Part shown: positions 23,040-34,044 of the stretch, one piece after another
Layout: each line of letters starts with the position of its first letter
Position numbering within the stretch: the stretch's first letter is position 1
NCBI GenBank assembly: GCA_002914805.1
Contig: JXTB01000064.1
Span: forward strand, 894,258 to 958,257
Reading direction: 5' to 3'
Length of the DNA: 64,000 nt
From: Parasponia andersonii
Taxonomy: Eukaryota; Streptophyta; Magnoliopsida; Rosales; Cannabaceae
The notes under the pieces: model-generated
What the model saw: the letters and a program-made list of their open reading frames with translations, nothing else
What the model was told of the DNA's origin: nothing
Database searches by the model: none
Position numbers and translations under genes: made by a program

Positions 23040-24660
23040 CGCAAGGAAATGCTTTTCAATCGCCCTGAGGAGAGCCGACACGAGTGCAAGCACCTCAACC
23101 TGGGACAAATAGCAATCAAAGGACCACCTGCCAGCGTACATAAAGTGGATCGAAGAGGAGTCTGACGGTCCGGAATCCATGATCGAGGAGCTGGTAGCGG
23201 TCTTTTTGAAAGAGGCAGAATCGGCGAGGGTGGTTCTAATCGGGGCCTTATTGCCTGAGCAGCAGAAGAATGAGATGTTGGGATTCCTGAAATAGAACGA
23301 GGATATCTTTGCGTGGTCCCACGATGACATGCCCGGGATAGACCCCGCGCACACCTGCCACTGACTGAACATAGTCCCCAATTTCCCTTCAGTCAGGTAG
23401 AAACCCAGAAGGTTCGCACCAAAGAAAAACAGGGCAATCAACAAGGAGATGGAAAAGCTGCTAGAAAACGGTCTGATCAGGGAGTGCATATACCCGTGTT
23501 GGGTCTCTAACCCGGTGGTGGTGAAAAAGAAAAACAGCGACGACCGTATTTGCATAGACTTCACCAACCTGAACAAGGCATCCCCGAAGGATAGCTTCCC
23601 CTTGCCAAGAATCGACCAAATGGTAGATGTGACGGTAGGATTCAATAGAATGAGCTTTTTAGATGCTTACTCTGGGTACAACCAGATCCCTCTGTACGCG
23701 GAAGACCAGATCCATATGGCTTTTATCACGAAGCGTGGTCTGTATTACTACAGGCGTATGCCATGTGGCTTGAAGAACGTAGGGGCAACCTACCAAAGGT
23801 TCATGAATAAGATGTTCGCCGGGCTATTAGGGTAGACTATGGAGGTCTATATTGATGATATGGTCGTGAAGAGTAGAGAAGATTCAGACCATCTGAGACA
23901 CCTAGACGAATGTTTTCAGATTCTGAGGCAATATCGGATGCATCTGAATCCCAAGAAATGCGCGTTTGGGGTGTCCTCCGGTCAATTCCTGGGACATATT
24001 GTAAGCAGGAGGGTTATTGAGGCAAACCCAACCCAGCTGACCTCGATCCCAAATGTACAGAGACCCTCGACCATTCGGGAGGTCCAACGCCTAGCCGAGA
24101 AGATAGCCGCTCTTAGCTGATTCGTCTCCAAGATATTCGACCGGTGCAAGCCTTTCTTCCAATGCTTGAAGAAAAGCTCTACTCTCGTCTGGGGGGAGGA
24201 ATAGGATAGGGCACTGACAGATCTCAAGCTGTATTGAGTCACCCACCTATCCTGCCTTCCCTAGCAGAGGGAGAGCACCTGTACGCCTATTTAGCAGTAT
24301 CCGAAGTAGTGATCAGTGCCGTACTGTTCATCGAGGAAGACGGCAAACAGAAACTAGTGTTTTATATAAGCCACATGCTCCTGGATGCCGAGACATGATA
24401 TAGTGTGGCAGAAAAGCTGGTCCTCGCTCTGGTCAATGCTAAAAAGAAACTCCGGCAGTACTTTAAGGCACACTCGGTCACCGTGTATATAGATTTTCCT
24501 ATCCGGCAAATTTTGGCCAAGTCAGATCTATCGGGACGACTGACCAAGTGGCCCATCGAGCTGGGAATATACGATATTGAGTATCGGCCTCGGACGGTGA
24601 AGAAAGGACAAGTCATGGCGGATTTCTTGGTAGAAATCGAATCCTTCGGCGAGTTACACG
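23040..24660 (+). pseudogene. Reverse transcriptase and RNase H region of Tat element 1
   Basis: Reverse transcriptase landmarks in order: ENGLIRECIYPCW, NPVVVKKK, RICIDFTNLNKA, KDSFPLPRID, MSFLDAYSGYNQI, RRMPCGLKN, VYIDDMVVKS (near 23845) and FLGHIVS. The usual gypsy RNase H follows at about 24300-24640 (YSVAEKLVLALVNAKKKLRQYF-like and DIEYRPRTVKKGQVMADFL segments). The region is interrupted several times; fossil. Confidence 0.85.
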
Positions 24661-24679
24661 ACCCATCTCAGATGTCTCA

Positions 24680-25070
24680 ACTTTGCCCCCCTTCAGCCTG
24701 GATGCTCTATACCGACGGATCCATGAATGCCTCCGGGTCAGGTATCGGGATAGTCCTGCAGACCCCAACGGGTCTCAGAGTTGAGAAGGCATTGAAGCTC
24801 GGCTTCCAGGCGACTAATAATGAGGCGGAGTATGAGGCACTGCTGCAAGGCCTTGAGCTGGCACTGCACTTTGGAGTGGAGAACATCACAGTAAAGACCG
24901 ACTCGTAGTTGATCGCGGGTTAGGTCAGGGGAAACTTCGAAGTAAAAGAACCGAGTTTGCACAGGTACTTCTCCAAGGTAATGGGGGCAAAAGCTCGCTT
25001 TGACAATTTCAATATTGAATCGATCCCCAGGGAGATGAACTAGAGGGCCAACGAGCTAGCTAAGAGTACG
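24680..25070 (+). pseudogene. Second RNase H-like domain of Tat element 1
   Basis: A second RNase H-type segment between RNase H and integrase: WMLYTDGSMNASGSGIGIVL, NNEAEYEALLQGLELAL, then a KTDS strand. The D-G-S, E-A-E-Y and T-D strands are the usual marks of the fold. An extra RNase H in this position is a hallmark of Tat/Ogre elements. Fossil. Confidence 0.8.
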
Positions 25071-25154
25071 TCAATCGGGGGTACGGCTGGAAGCATAGAA
25101 GTTCTCCTAGAAGGCAGGATCATAGAGGACCCCCCGTAGACCCCTGCCCACCAT

Positions 25155-26387
25155 GTGTTCGCAACTGGAACTGCTGACAAAGGGTGGATGAAACCCATCA
25201 CCCAGTATTTGACATTGGGGAATGTACCCGCGGACCTCCGAAAAGCAAGGTCGGTTAGGTTGAAGGCTGCCAGGTACTCGATGGTGGGGGAACGACTATA
25301 CAGGAGATCAACAATGGGTCTGATGCTGCGGCGCACAGGTCCCGTCGAAGCACAAAAGCTAATGGAGGAAATCCACGAGGGAGTATGCAGCAACCACTCT
25401 GGCGGACGCAACCTCGCCCATAAGGCTCTAACGGCTGGATACTTCTGGCCACACATGATGACAGAGACGGCCCGATTCGTCAAGAAATGTGATAAGTGCC
25501 AGAGATTTGCCCCAATGAAACGTCAGCCCGTGGAGGTACTTCATTCGAATATAACCCGCTGGCCGTTTGCCAAATGGGGTCTGGACATCGTCGGAGAGCT
25601 CCCCAGAAGTCCAGAGGGAAGGAGGTACGTCCTGTTGGCCACGGATTACTTCACCAAATGGATAGAAGCTGAAGCCTATGCGACCGTCAGCAAGACAGAC
25701 ATGATTAACTTCATCTGGAAGAACATAATCTGTCAGTTTGGGATTCCGAAAGAGATACATGCCGATCATAGCACACAGTTCCAAAATGCTAAGGTCAAGG
25801 AGCTGTGCGAGCTGTATCATATAAGGCTCAGCTTCTCATCCGTGAACTACCCTCAGGGGAACGGTCAAGCGGAGGCAACGAACAAAGCCATATTCAGCAA
25901 CATCAAAAAGAACTTGCAAGAGGCTAAAGGTAAGTGGTTAGAAGAGCTGCCGGCCGTTGTATGGGCTCATCGAACCACGGAGCGGAGGTCGACTGGAAGA
26001 ACGACATTCACTATGGTCTACGTCTCAGAGGCTGTGATCCTAACCGAAGTCGGCCTCCCGACCCTCCGTTCCGAAGTGGTGAGAGATGCCCCCTTAAATG
26101 AAGGCCAGCTAAGCCGCAACACAGACCTCCTAGACGAAACGAGAGACATGGCCCTGGTCCATCTGGCTTCGTACCACCAGCAGACTAGATCCTACTATGC
26201 AAAAAAGATTAGTGCTCGACGATTTAATGCCAGGGATTGGGTCCTGCAAGTTAGAACAGGGAATTCTTCGAAACTGGACTCCAATTGGATCGGACCCTAT
26301 GAGGTGATCAAAGCACTTGACAATGGTGCGTATGTCCTGAAAGAACTCAAGACTGGGAAAAACTTGCCGAACAAGTGGAATGCTTAG
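25155..26387 (+). pseudogene. Integrase region of Tat element 1
   Basis: The longest open stretch of the element (410 codons). It holds the zinc-binding segment ending KKCDKCQRFAP, the core with GLDIVGELPRSP, LATDYFTKWIEAEA and NGQAEATNKAIF, and a C-terminal segment GPYEVIKALDNGAYVLKEL. The order and motifs are those of plant gypsy integrases. It is followed by an untranslated region rich in tandem repeats. Fossil. Confidence 0.85.
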
Positions 26388-26409
26388 CACTTGAAAAAGT
26401 ATCACGTAT

Positions 26410-26830
26410 AAGACACATGTATATAATGTGAGACCATGTGAATGCTTATATTATTGAAAAGTTTAAATCCAAAATAGGTCAAGTTCCCTTTTTGCCGCAT
26501 GGATTTATCTTTTGGATTGCTTTGGAAAAGGGGTCTGCCTATAGTAGCAGACCCCACACACTATTCACACATGAGACCCATATGAACGCTTATATTATTA
26601 AAAAGCTTAATTCCGAAACAGGTCAGGTCTTCTACCACACGGAAAAGAGTTTGCCCACAGTGGCAGACCCAACGTTTTATTTGCACTAGCAAAAGATCAT
26701 ACAAGGCAGCTACGGAGAAGGGTCCGCCCATAGTGGCAGACCCCACGCCTCAGTTGCACAGGCAAAAAATCATACCGGGTTGCCACGAAAAAGGGTCTTC
26801 CACAGTTGCGGACCATACGCACTACTCGCG
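26410..26830 (+). repeat. Hairpin-bearing ~80-bp repeats, Tat element 1
   Basis: Four diverged units follow the integrase. Each has an inverted repeat such as gggtctgc..gcagaccc (26531-26538 with 26547-26554), with cognates near 26650, 26719 and 26800. A block with cttatattatt is also duplicated (about 26443 and 26588). One such hairpin is also seen in Tat element 2 near 54900. Confidence 0.65.
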
Positions 26831-26841
26831 CAATCAATGAT

Positions 26842-27645
26842 CATACCATGGGAGTCATGTCGCTTGTCGATGACCCGAGAAAACGTACAAAGAGGAAACA
26901 GCTGTGCAACCAAAAACTTGCCAGCAGACCTCAAAAATGCTCGTACTATGGGAGTCACGTCGCTCGTCGATGACCCGAGAAAACATACGAAGAGAAAACT
27001 ACTGCGCAACTAAAAACTTGCCAGCAGACCTCAAAAACGCTCGTACTATAGGAGTCACATCGCTCGTCGATGACCCAAGAAAACGTACGAAGAGGAAACA
27101 ACTGTGCAACCAAAAACTTGCCAGCAAACCTCAAAAATGCTCGTACTATGGGAGTCACGTCGCTCGTCGACGACTTGAGAAAACGTACGAAGAAGAAACT
27201 GCTGCGCAACCAAAAACTTGCTAGCAGACCTCAAGAACGCTCATACTATGGGAATCACGTCGCTCGTCGATAACCTGAGAAAATGTACGAAGAGGAAACT
27301 ATTACGCAACCAAAAACTTGCCAACAGACCTCAAAAATGCTCGTACTATAGGAGTCACGTCGCTCGTCGACGACTCGAGAAAATGTACGAAGAGGAAAGA
27401 GCTGCACAACCAAAAACTTGCCAGCAGACCTCAAAAAACGATCGTACTATGGGGATCACTTCGCTAGTTGACGACTCGAGAAAACGTATGAAGAAGGAGG
27501 AGCTACGCGGCCAAAACTTGCCAGCTGGCCTCGAAAACGATCGTACTATAGGAATCACATCGTGCAATAAAATGCTTGCCGATGACCCGGGAAAACATAC
27601 GAGGAGAAAAAGGGTGCGCAGCCCAAAAGCTTGCCAGCAGACCCC
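26842..27645 (+). repeat. 100-bp tandem repeat, eight units, Tat element 1
   Basis: Unit landmarks gagtcacgtcgct occur at 26852, 26952, 27052, 27152, 27252, 27352, 27453 and 27552, a period of 100 bp. Each unit also holds gaccc.agaaaacgtacgaa and ccaaaaacttgccagcagac. The array lies between integrase and the antisense gene, where Tat elements are known to carry variable tandem repeats. Open frames here on both strands are products of the repeat. Confidence 0.92.
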
Positions 27646-27646
27646 C

Positions 27647-28000
27647 TAAGGAACATTTTAGCTACACGTAGAGCTAAAGGAAAGCAGGGTCGGGATCCAC
27701 CTGTTGGAAGTGGACCCTCCCTAAGGAACATTTTAGCTACACGTAGAGCTACAGGAAAGCAGGGTCGGGATCCACCCGTTGGAAGTGGACCCTCCCTAAG
27801 GAATATTTTAGCTACACGAAGAGCTAAAAGAAAGCAGGGTCGGGATCTACCCGTTGGAAGTGGACCCTCACTAAGGAATATTTTAGCTACACGAAGAGCT
27901 AAAGGAATGCAGGGTCGGGATTCACCCATTGGAAGTGGACCCTCCCTAAGGAACATTTTAGCTACACAAAGAGCTGAAGGAAAGTAGGCTCTACCCGGGG
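27647..28000 (+). repeat. 75-bp tandem repeat, five units, Tat element 1
   Basis: Units start at 27647, 27722, 27797, 27872 and 27947, an exact 75-bp period, each with taaggaa.attttagctaca and gttggaagtggaccct. The array follows the 100-bp array directly. Confidence 0.92.
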
Positions 28001-28673
28001 GATGATTTATTTGCGCATGGGCAGGTTGTGAACAGATTTGGAGTCTACCCATTGGAAGTAGTCCAGTACCAGACTAAACGTGAAGACAAAAATTAAGATT
28101 AAAGTCTGTTTATTATGTCCTAAAAATACAAAGTGCACGGTTAATAGTGGTGCGTGCTCATAAGCCCTACTTATGGGAGGCAGGTCGTGAACAGACTCGT
28201 AAGGAGACATCGGAGTGATAGTGCCCTGTTTGTTCCCGGTAAGAGCCAAGCCCAGGCCTTCTCCTTTACAACGACGGGTCCAAACAATGGTTGACCAATC
28301 CCTGGAGCTGGTTCCGAGCGCAGTCCCATTTGGGGTCGGAGAAGTCCAGCCACACGCGCGGGTGGAACTCTGCCAAAACAAGTTATAACAGAAGTTATAC
28401 CTCCGTAAAACCAGATGAGTCAAAGCTTGCTCCCCTTTCTCGGAACTAATCTTGGCAGTCATGGCCCGAGGAGGACTTACTAATAGTCCGAAATCATATC
28501 CATATGAGTCGTCCATAATTATTTATATAGACGGCTACAACAAGGCTTAACTTTACCCCAGACGCAGTCAACAAAGAAAAAGAAAACAGACTAAAGAGAA
28601 TTGCACTGTTCTTATTATTTATTCGGAGGGTTACAACGAGGGTCAGCTTTACAAATGTACAAAGTAAGGGACC

Positions 28674-31668
28674 CTAGTTACCTCCGTCCATAGGAGCACG
28701 GCCAGTCCCGGTGCTTGGACCAGCCCTGGTGGAGGGTGGCATGCCAGGGTCGGATTCATCACTGGATACAATGACCGCGCCAGACCCCTCACCAGTTGAG
28801 ACCTCGAGACCAGGCTGAGCGCCAGGGGCTTCCGAAGTTCGATCTGGCAGACCGGAAACGGGGATAAGCTCTTTGGCACCAGAAGCAGATGTAGAGGGCT
28901 CGTCCTTTTCTACAGCAAGCATCTTCAGCATGTCAGCCGGATACGTGATGCTGATCTCATCCCCGAGCTGCTGCATGTAGTGCTCGACGGAATAGTGGTC
29001 TCTCTCGATGCCTTTCTGATCATCAAATTGGTCTGCCATTACCACCTCAACGTTGCCTTCGAACTCTCTATTCTCCCAACCAGACCTGTAACTTTCTGCA
29101 GAAAGGACGTTCACCTGCCTCTGGTACCTCATTTTTAATTTCTCCGTGTCTGCCAGCCTATCCTTCAGCGCTGCCAGCCTGAGCTCCGCTTGCCGCTGTG
29201 ATAAGTTGACCAAAAAAGTGTTAATGCTGGCAAGGTCCTCACTGTGTTTGTGAGACATCTCTACATGAGCACCCATCAGATTTTTGTGATCCAAGAAGAG
29301 ACATCGATTTACCTCGTTAGACTGATCAAGCATGCGTTGCAGAGAATGGGACTCTAGCTTGGCTTTCGCCTCGGCTTTCCTCGCTTATTTGGCATCATCA
29401 ATAGCCCTGTCACGAGCGATGAAAGCCAATCCCATCTCTGCCCCTGTGCTCTGCAATTCTTGCTCCTTAACCCTTAGCTCGTTCTGAGCCAGTCTGGTGG
29501 CCTCAGATTGGGCAAGTTTGTCAGCCTCCGCCTCAGCTAGTCTCGCAGCCAGCTCCTCGCGTCTAGTCCTCTCGACGCTCAGTGAGTGAGCCACTGCGCT
29601 GCTGACCCTCGCCTCCTCGAGGCTCCGATATAAATCAAAGTCAGACCTCAATTCGGCGAAGGTGGCCTCACTGCGCTCTGCCAGTGCAGAGCAGAAACTC
29701 AGCTCCTCGGTCAAACCTCTGATACGAGAGGAATAGAAAGACCGAATGGCAGCCAGCTGTAAGTTAAACAAAAAAAGGGGGGTCAGCATTTAGCAAAGAT
29801 GTTGAAAAACTTAGAAGCAACCGAGTGGACCAAACCTGCATGAAGGTACGGCTGGTGACAAGCTCGACGTTTTCCAAAGAGAGCGCCTCCAGCTCCGGCT
29901 CTGCGGCTGGACCCTCTCTTTGGGTGTTACCCATGCCTGGGGAACATGGCCCCGCCCTGCTAGCTATGAGGGCACCCTCTCCACCAGCCAGGCATACCTC
30001 TGAAGCAGTGGCGGCAGGGACGGAGGAAAGCTCGGTGCCACCGAGAGTGCCGTCGGCCGCGATGGGAGGTGGTGCATCTCCTCTTGGCAGGCCGCTGTGC
30101 ACAGACCTTCTTCTCATTAGAAGGGTCAGTGTGGCCCCGTCATCATCACTGTCAGACGAGGGGGCAACCTTGCCCCTCTTCTCCGCCCGACCCTCTTCTT
30201 CGTTAGATGAGCTGACCTGGTGTCGCCGCTTTATTGGAACCGGGGGAGGGGAAGATAGCTGGGACTTCAACCTCGGAGCCCTCCCACTGAGCTCAGCGAT
30301 CTCCCCACCGAGGCAAATAGCACCCGATTTCGAACCGGAGACAAAGGTGGACGAGATTGGTGTAGCAGACTCCCCAGCTAGACTCAGCGGTGTCTCCTCG
30401 CCTCCACCTGTGTCGGAGCGGGGGACCGTAGGCACTTCATCTCCTGAAAGCACCACGAGATACCGGCCAGCGGGTGCCTTGGGGCGAGCCTTATAACCCG
30501 CGGCTCCCCCCTTGATGGGGGAGGGGTCAGGCGATGGGCCCGTCTTAGAACCTACAAAGAACAAGCAACATGTTTAGGTCACGGCCATAATTTGACCCAC
30601 GAAGCTCAAGGATGCGAAAATAAACCCACCCCTAGCCCTCTTGGGGGTGGCGGCTTCCTCCCTGCGGAGCTTGATGCACTCCTCGGCCACTAAGCTCACA
30701 GCTTCCTCGAGCTTATGGCTAGACGATGCAAGCAGATCATTGGAGCCTGCTAATTGGCTCGAAGCCGTGACCTGCCGACCCACCAGAGTGATCCGATCAT
30801 ACTCGTCCCGGTGGAATCGGTTCAGGGCAAATGCGTCAAGTCGGCTCCGCAGATGCTTTGTGATGATCCAGGTGTCTAGGGAGAAAGGAAGGTATGAAAC
30901 TATCCTGGGCATCATATTCATCACCAAGGGGTTGAGAGTGGCTTGGATGTGCCGGCAGTACCCAGGAGATCCAAAGATAACAATCCCCTCCAGGCTTTTG
31001 AGCTACCCCGCTGGCAAACGCGGCTCGAATCTACTCTCTTCTGCTGAGGTTGCATAAGACAAAATAACGTGAGCAATAACAAACGAGGAGAACACAGACC
31101 CAAAAATCACCACCAAGCACTTACTCTGCAGGAAAGCTGAGGGAACTTGGAAGTACTCCCCATTTACCCAAGGGGAGCACCACATCCCTCCAACGGCGTA
31201 TAGCCTAGCATGGGAGTCCCATTGCTTGTCTGACCTCGGCAAGCCCCAGAAGATATGACGTCTCGGTAGTGGTTGAAGGTAAAAGGTGGGGTAGGAACCT
31301 TTCTTGGGGATGAGGGTGAGTTTATAAACATAAAAGACCACCTCCAGGTCGATATGCAGATTGTAGAGAACTGACAGGATGGAAAGCCCCATCAGAATCA
31401 TGACCCTATTTACATTTAACTGCATCGGATGGATCCCCGTCAAAGCGAATAATTGGTGGATCAGAGGAGGTAGAGGGAATCGTAGCCATTCCAGGTGTTT
31501 TCTGCCCAAGATAATGGAGCCTTCAGGGGCAGAGGGACGAAGATACCAATCTGTAGGGCCCTCGACCCTTTGTAGCGTCACTCTACCGGGGAGGCAGAGC
31601 TGTCTCCTTAGTGAATCCAACTCTGAATCCACGATAGGGTGCAATTCCTGATCTTGACTTGAAGCCAT
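28674..31668 (-). pseudogene. Antisense extra gene of Tat element 1
   Basis: A gene-like block on the strand opposite to gag-pol, between integrase and 3' LTR. Its N-terminal part (31668-31003) has LEWLRFPLPPLIHQLF and TGIHPMQLNVNRVMIL, which resemble the plant domain catalogued in Pfam as a putative gypsy-type transposon domain (Transposase_28). Further parts at 30927-30574, 30564-29764, 29789-29385 and 29333-28674 encode a serine-rich acidic linker and a long coiled coil rich in Glu, Ala, Leu and Arg. The same block recurs in Tat element 2. Extra antisense frames in this position are known in Tat elements; their role is not established. Part borders could be introns. Fossil. Confidence 0.75.
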
Positions 31669-31789
31669 TGTTTTGAATACGAGTAAAAGAGGTAAAGTCT
31701 CCAGAAGGGAGGAAATCGGAAACCCTAGGATTTTATGAGGCTAGAATAATTGAAGATTTTAGTAAAGTGGCGAATGAGCGTAATTGCGG

Positions 31790-31798
31790 CTTTTATAG
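31790..31798 (-). promoter_or_regulatory. TATA box for the antisense gene, Tat element 1
   Basis: On the minus strand this reads ctataaaag, about 120 bases before the antisense ATG at 31668. The same box (cttttataaaag, 61316-61327) is kept in Tat element 2 although the flanks have diverged, which supports a real promoter. The function is inferred. Confidence 0.6.
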
Positions 31799-32009
31799 AG
31801 GGGGAGCCGAAGAGTTTTTCTGGAAAAGGGGAGAGCAAAAGAGACCGAACAGTCGGAACATCGAAATTCAAACAAATTTCGTGACATGGGATAGCGTGCC
31901 TCCATGTCGGCAGGGAGGGAGCCACGTGCACCCCCCAGATTGGAGGAACAGATTAACGATTTCCCCACTTGATAGATACGAATCCATCAAGTAGTGAAAT
32001 TGGGGCAGT

Positions 32010-32836
32010 TGTGGGACCTGTTCCCAAATCATACACCACATGGACGATTAAGCGGTAGAACAGGTCACAAATGGGGCCTACCATCTGACAGGTGTCGAGA
32101 GTGATTAGCTAAAGGCCACGCGGGTCACACGTGATATCACAATCGGCCGTTGGGCCATCTGAGGTTAGGGCAGAGCCCATCATAGACCCTGGACAGACTC
32201 AGCCCAGTCTGACCCTTACCTTGACAGTTGGGGGGTCGGAAGCCCCAAGGGTCTTCCATCAAAATACGATGGAAAACAACTCACAACTCCAGACCCAGAC
32301 AGAGCATTTAATGTGATCTTGGGTATGAATGCGCAGAGGGCAAGCCGTCCTAACAGAACGACGATTTGTCCAAATCTCACCCCTGACAGATTCAAGCCAT
32401 AAGAGGCGGCGGAAACCAGGCTACAGTGATACAGAGGTGATCACGGTAATCCCGGCCCGTGACCTCTAGGAAAAACTTTGAGGAAAAAGGTACTCAGTCC
32501 TGAGATTGAGACATGAATAGTTCATAATTTCAGGACTACATATATATGAGTCATGCGTTCCTGAGAGGGGTATGTACGCATACAAAAAGAGATATTTAAA
32601 AGTTTACAAGCAAGAAACAAATATATACTCATATAGAACTAAATCCTTACTACCTTGAATCAAAAAAAGACTACTGACTTAAGCATCAGATAGTCTTTGC
32701 AGGTGGTCACTCCCGCCTCTCCGATCCTGCTTGAAGTTTAGAGCACTTTGGAATAGTAAGGACACGTGGACAGTTAGAGGACGCATCATCAGCGGTTCAA
32801 AGACACGTGGACGGCTGGTGAAAAACCGCTCCAACA
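32010..32836 (+). repeat. 3' LTR of Tat element 1
   Basis: An 827-bp LTR starting tgtgggacct and ending ctccaaca, preceded by the purine-rich gaaattggggcag. A TATA-like stretch catatatatgag is at about 32539-32550. Divergence from the 5' LTR is about 10 % before the assembly gap and about 4 % after it. Confidence 0.9.
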
Positions 32837-33059
32837 CTATCTTTGCCAAAATAGAACATGGCATCACATCCTCTCTCTCTCTCTTTCTTTTTTTTTTATT
32901 CTTTTTTATTATTATAAAACGATATTTCATTTCTAATTCAGACTATCGTATTGTTTCATTCAGTTAAAAACTACACGTTTAATATCGAATTGGCTTGTTA
33001 TATATATATACATATATTTTTTTTTGAAAGAATGTATATATATATATAAATATATATAT

Positions 33060-33283
33060 GGGCACCAATTCAGTAAGTATTTTTTTTTTTTACCTATGCA
33101 TAGGTATCAATTTGTCCAATGAAAATTTAGCATGCACATTTTTTTATTATAAAAAGTAAGAGAAAGAAAGAGCATTAATGATGCACGTCTTTTCATGCAT
33201 TTCATTATACCCATTGGATCATCGGGTAAAAAAAAAAACCTATTCGTAGGTAAAGAAAAAAAATACCTATTGGATTGGCAACC
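33060..33283 (+). mobile_element. MITE family member M2
   Basis: A 224-bp copy of the family at 18181. The left end gggcaccaattcagta and the right end, reverse-complemented, ggttgccaatcca form the terminal inverted repeats, with internal t-rich and acctatgcatagg blocks. The flanks are TA-rich (tatatatat and tatttatat), compatible with a nine-base duplication with one change. Confidence 0.75.
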
Positions 33284-33907
33284 TATTTATATATATTAGA
33301 AAGATATTAAAAAACTTGAATTTCAGTCAAGTGAAAGGACTATTTATATTTTCAGTCAGGTTGGAGTTGTTAATAATCAGTTAGACAACGATACGTCGTT
33401 TCCTAAATCAGACAACAAGCTGAAATCAGACAACAAGCTGATATCTGTAATGCATTTAAAAAACTACATGTCAGTTCATTTACCTTAAATCAAATGTACC
33501 ATTTTTTTTTTCTCTCCCTTTCTTTCTTTTTCACATTTTCAAAGATTAATGAATGGATTCTGAAATATTGAATCTGAGTCAAGTGGGACTTTTTATTTAA
33601 TTTTATTGGTGAAGAGTCAAGTGGTAATTTTCAATTCTCAGTGTCTTTATTATGTACAAGGAACCCAAAAAGACCTGGCCACATGCCAGTAGGCTAACCC
33701 AGTTATTTTTTATTTTTATTTTTATTTTTTTGAAACCCGATATTCTATTTGTTCCCCCAAAACTCCCGGACCACTTTTTCGGGGTGGAAACTCTATCTAT
33801 TATTTTTCTTTTCTTTTTTTAAATAAAGGGCTCCCACTCCGCTTTTGCCATACGTTCATTACGTAATTTAAAAAAAAAAATTAAAAAAGTTGCACTACCC
33901 GTATTTC

Positions 33908-33940
33908 GTGGTGTGGACTGAGAATGAGAAAACGTTTCCA
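33908..33940 (+). promoter_or_regulatory. Conserved proximal box upstream of copy B
   Basis: gtggactgagaatgagaaa followed by acgtttcc lies about 105-135 bases before the ATG. Near-identical blocks lie at 38641-38675 (C) and 63522-63556 (D), while surrounding DNA has diverged. A shared regulatory or transcription-start element is likely; the factor is not known. The core aaaacgttt is partly palindromic. Confidence 0.55.
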
Positions 33941-34044
33941 TTTTTCATTTTTTTCTTATGTCATAAATTTGAGTGTACATTAAGCATTGCTCTGAGAAAC
34001 TATATACCTTCCTCAGTTCACACGCCCTCTCCCATCACAGATCC

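Larger units (their letters stand above)
20186..32836 (+). mobile_element. Ty3/gypsy Tat-lineage LTR retrotransposon 1 (broken)
   Basis: A 12.65-kb fossil with both LTRs (20186-20821 and 32010-32836) and flanks ctctc/ctatc as a near-matching five-base duplication. Order: gag, protease, reverse transcriptase, RNase H, a second RNase H-like domain, integrase, three kinds of tandem repeat, an antisense gene, polypurine tract, LTR. The second RNase H and the antisense extra gene point to the Tat lineage. The coding part is interrupted many times (of the order of ten or more). LTR divergence is about 7 % overall, which under the usual plant rate of 1.3e-8 per site per year means roughly 2-4 million years. 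An assembly gap lies in the 5' LTR. Confidence 0.92.
32837..34044. other. Upstream region of copy B
   Basis: AT-rich DNA holding a MITE (33060-33283), a block ctcccggaccactttttc..ggaaactctatct (33763-33800) shared with the upstream DNA of C and D, and the proximal promoter box at 33908-33940. A tatata lies at 34000-34006. No other gene is seen. Confidence 0.6.
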
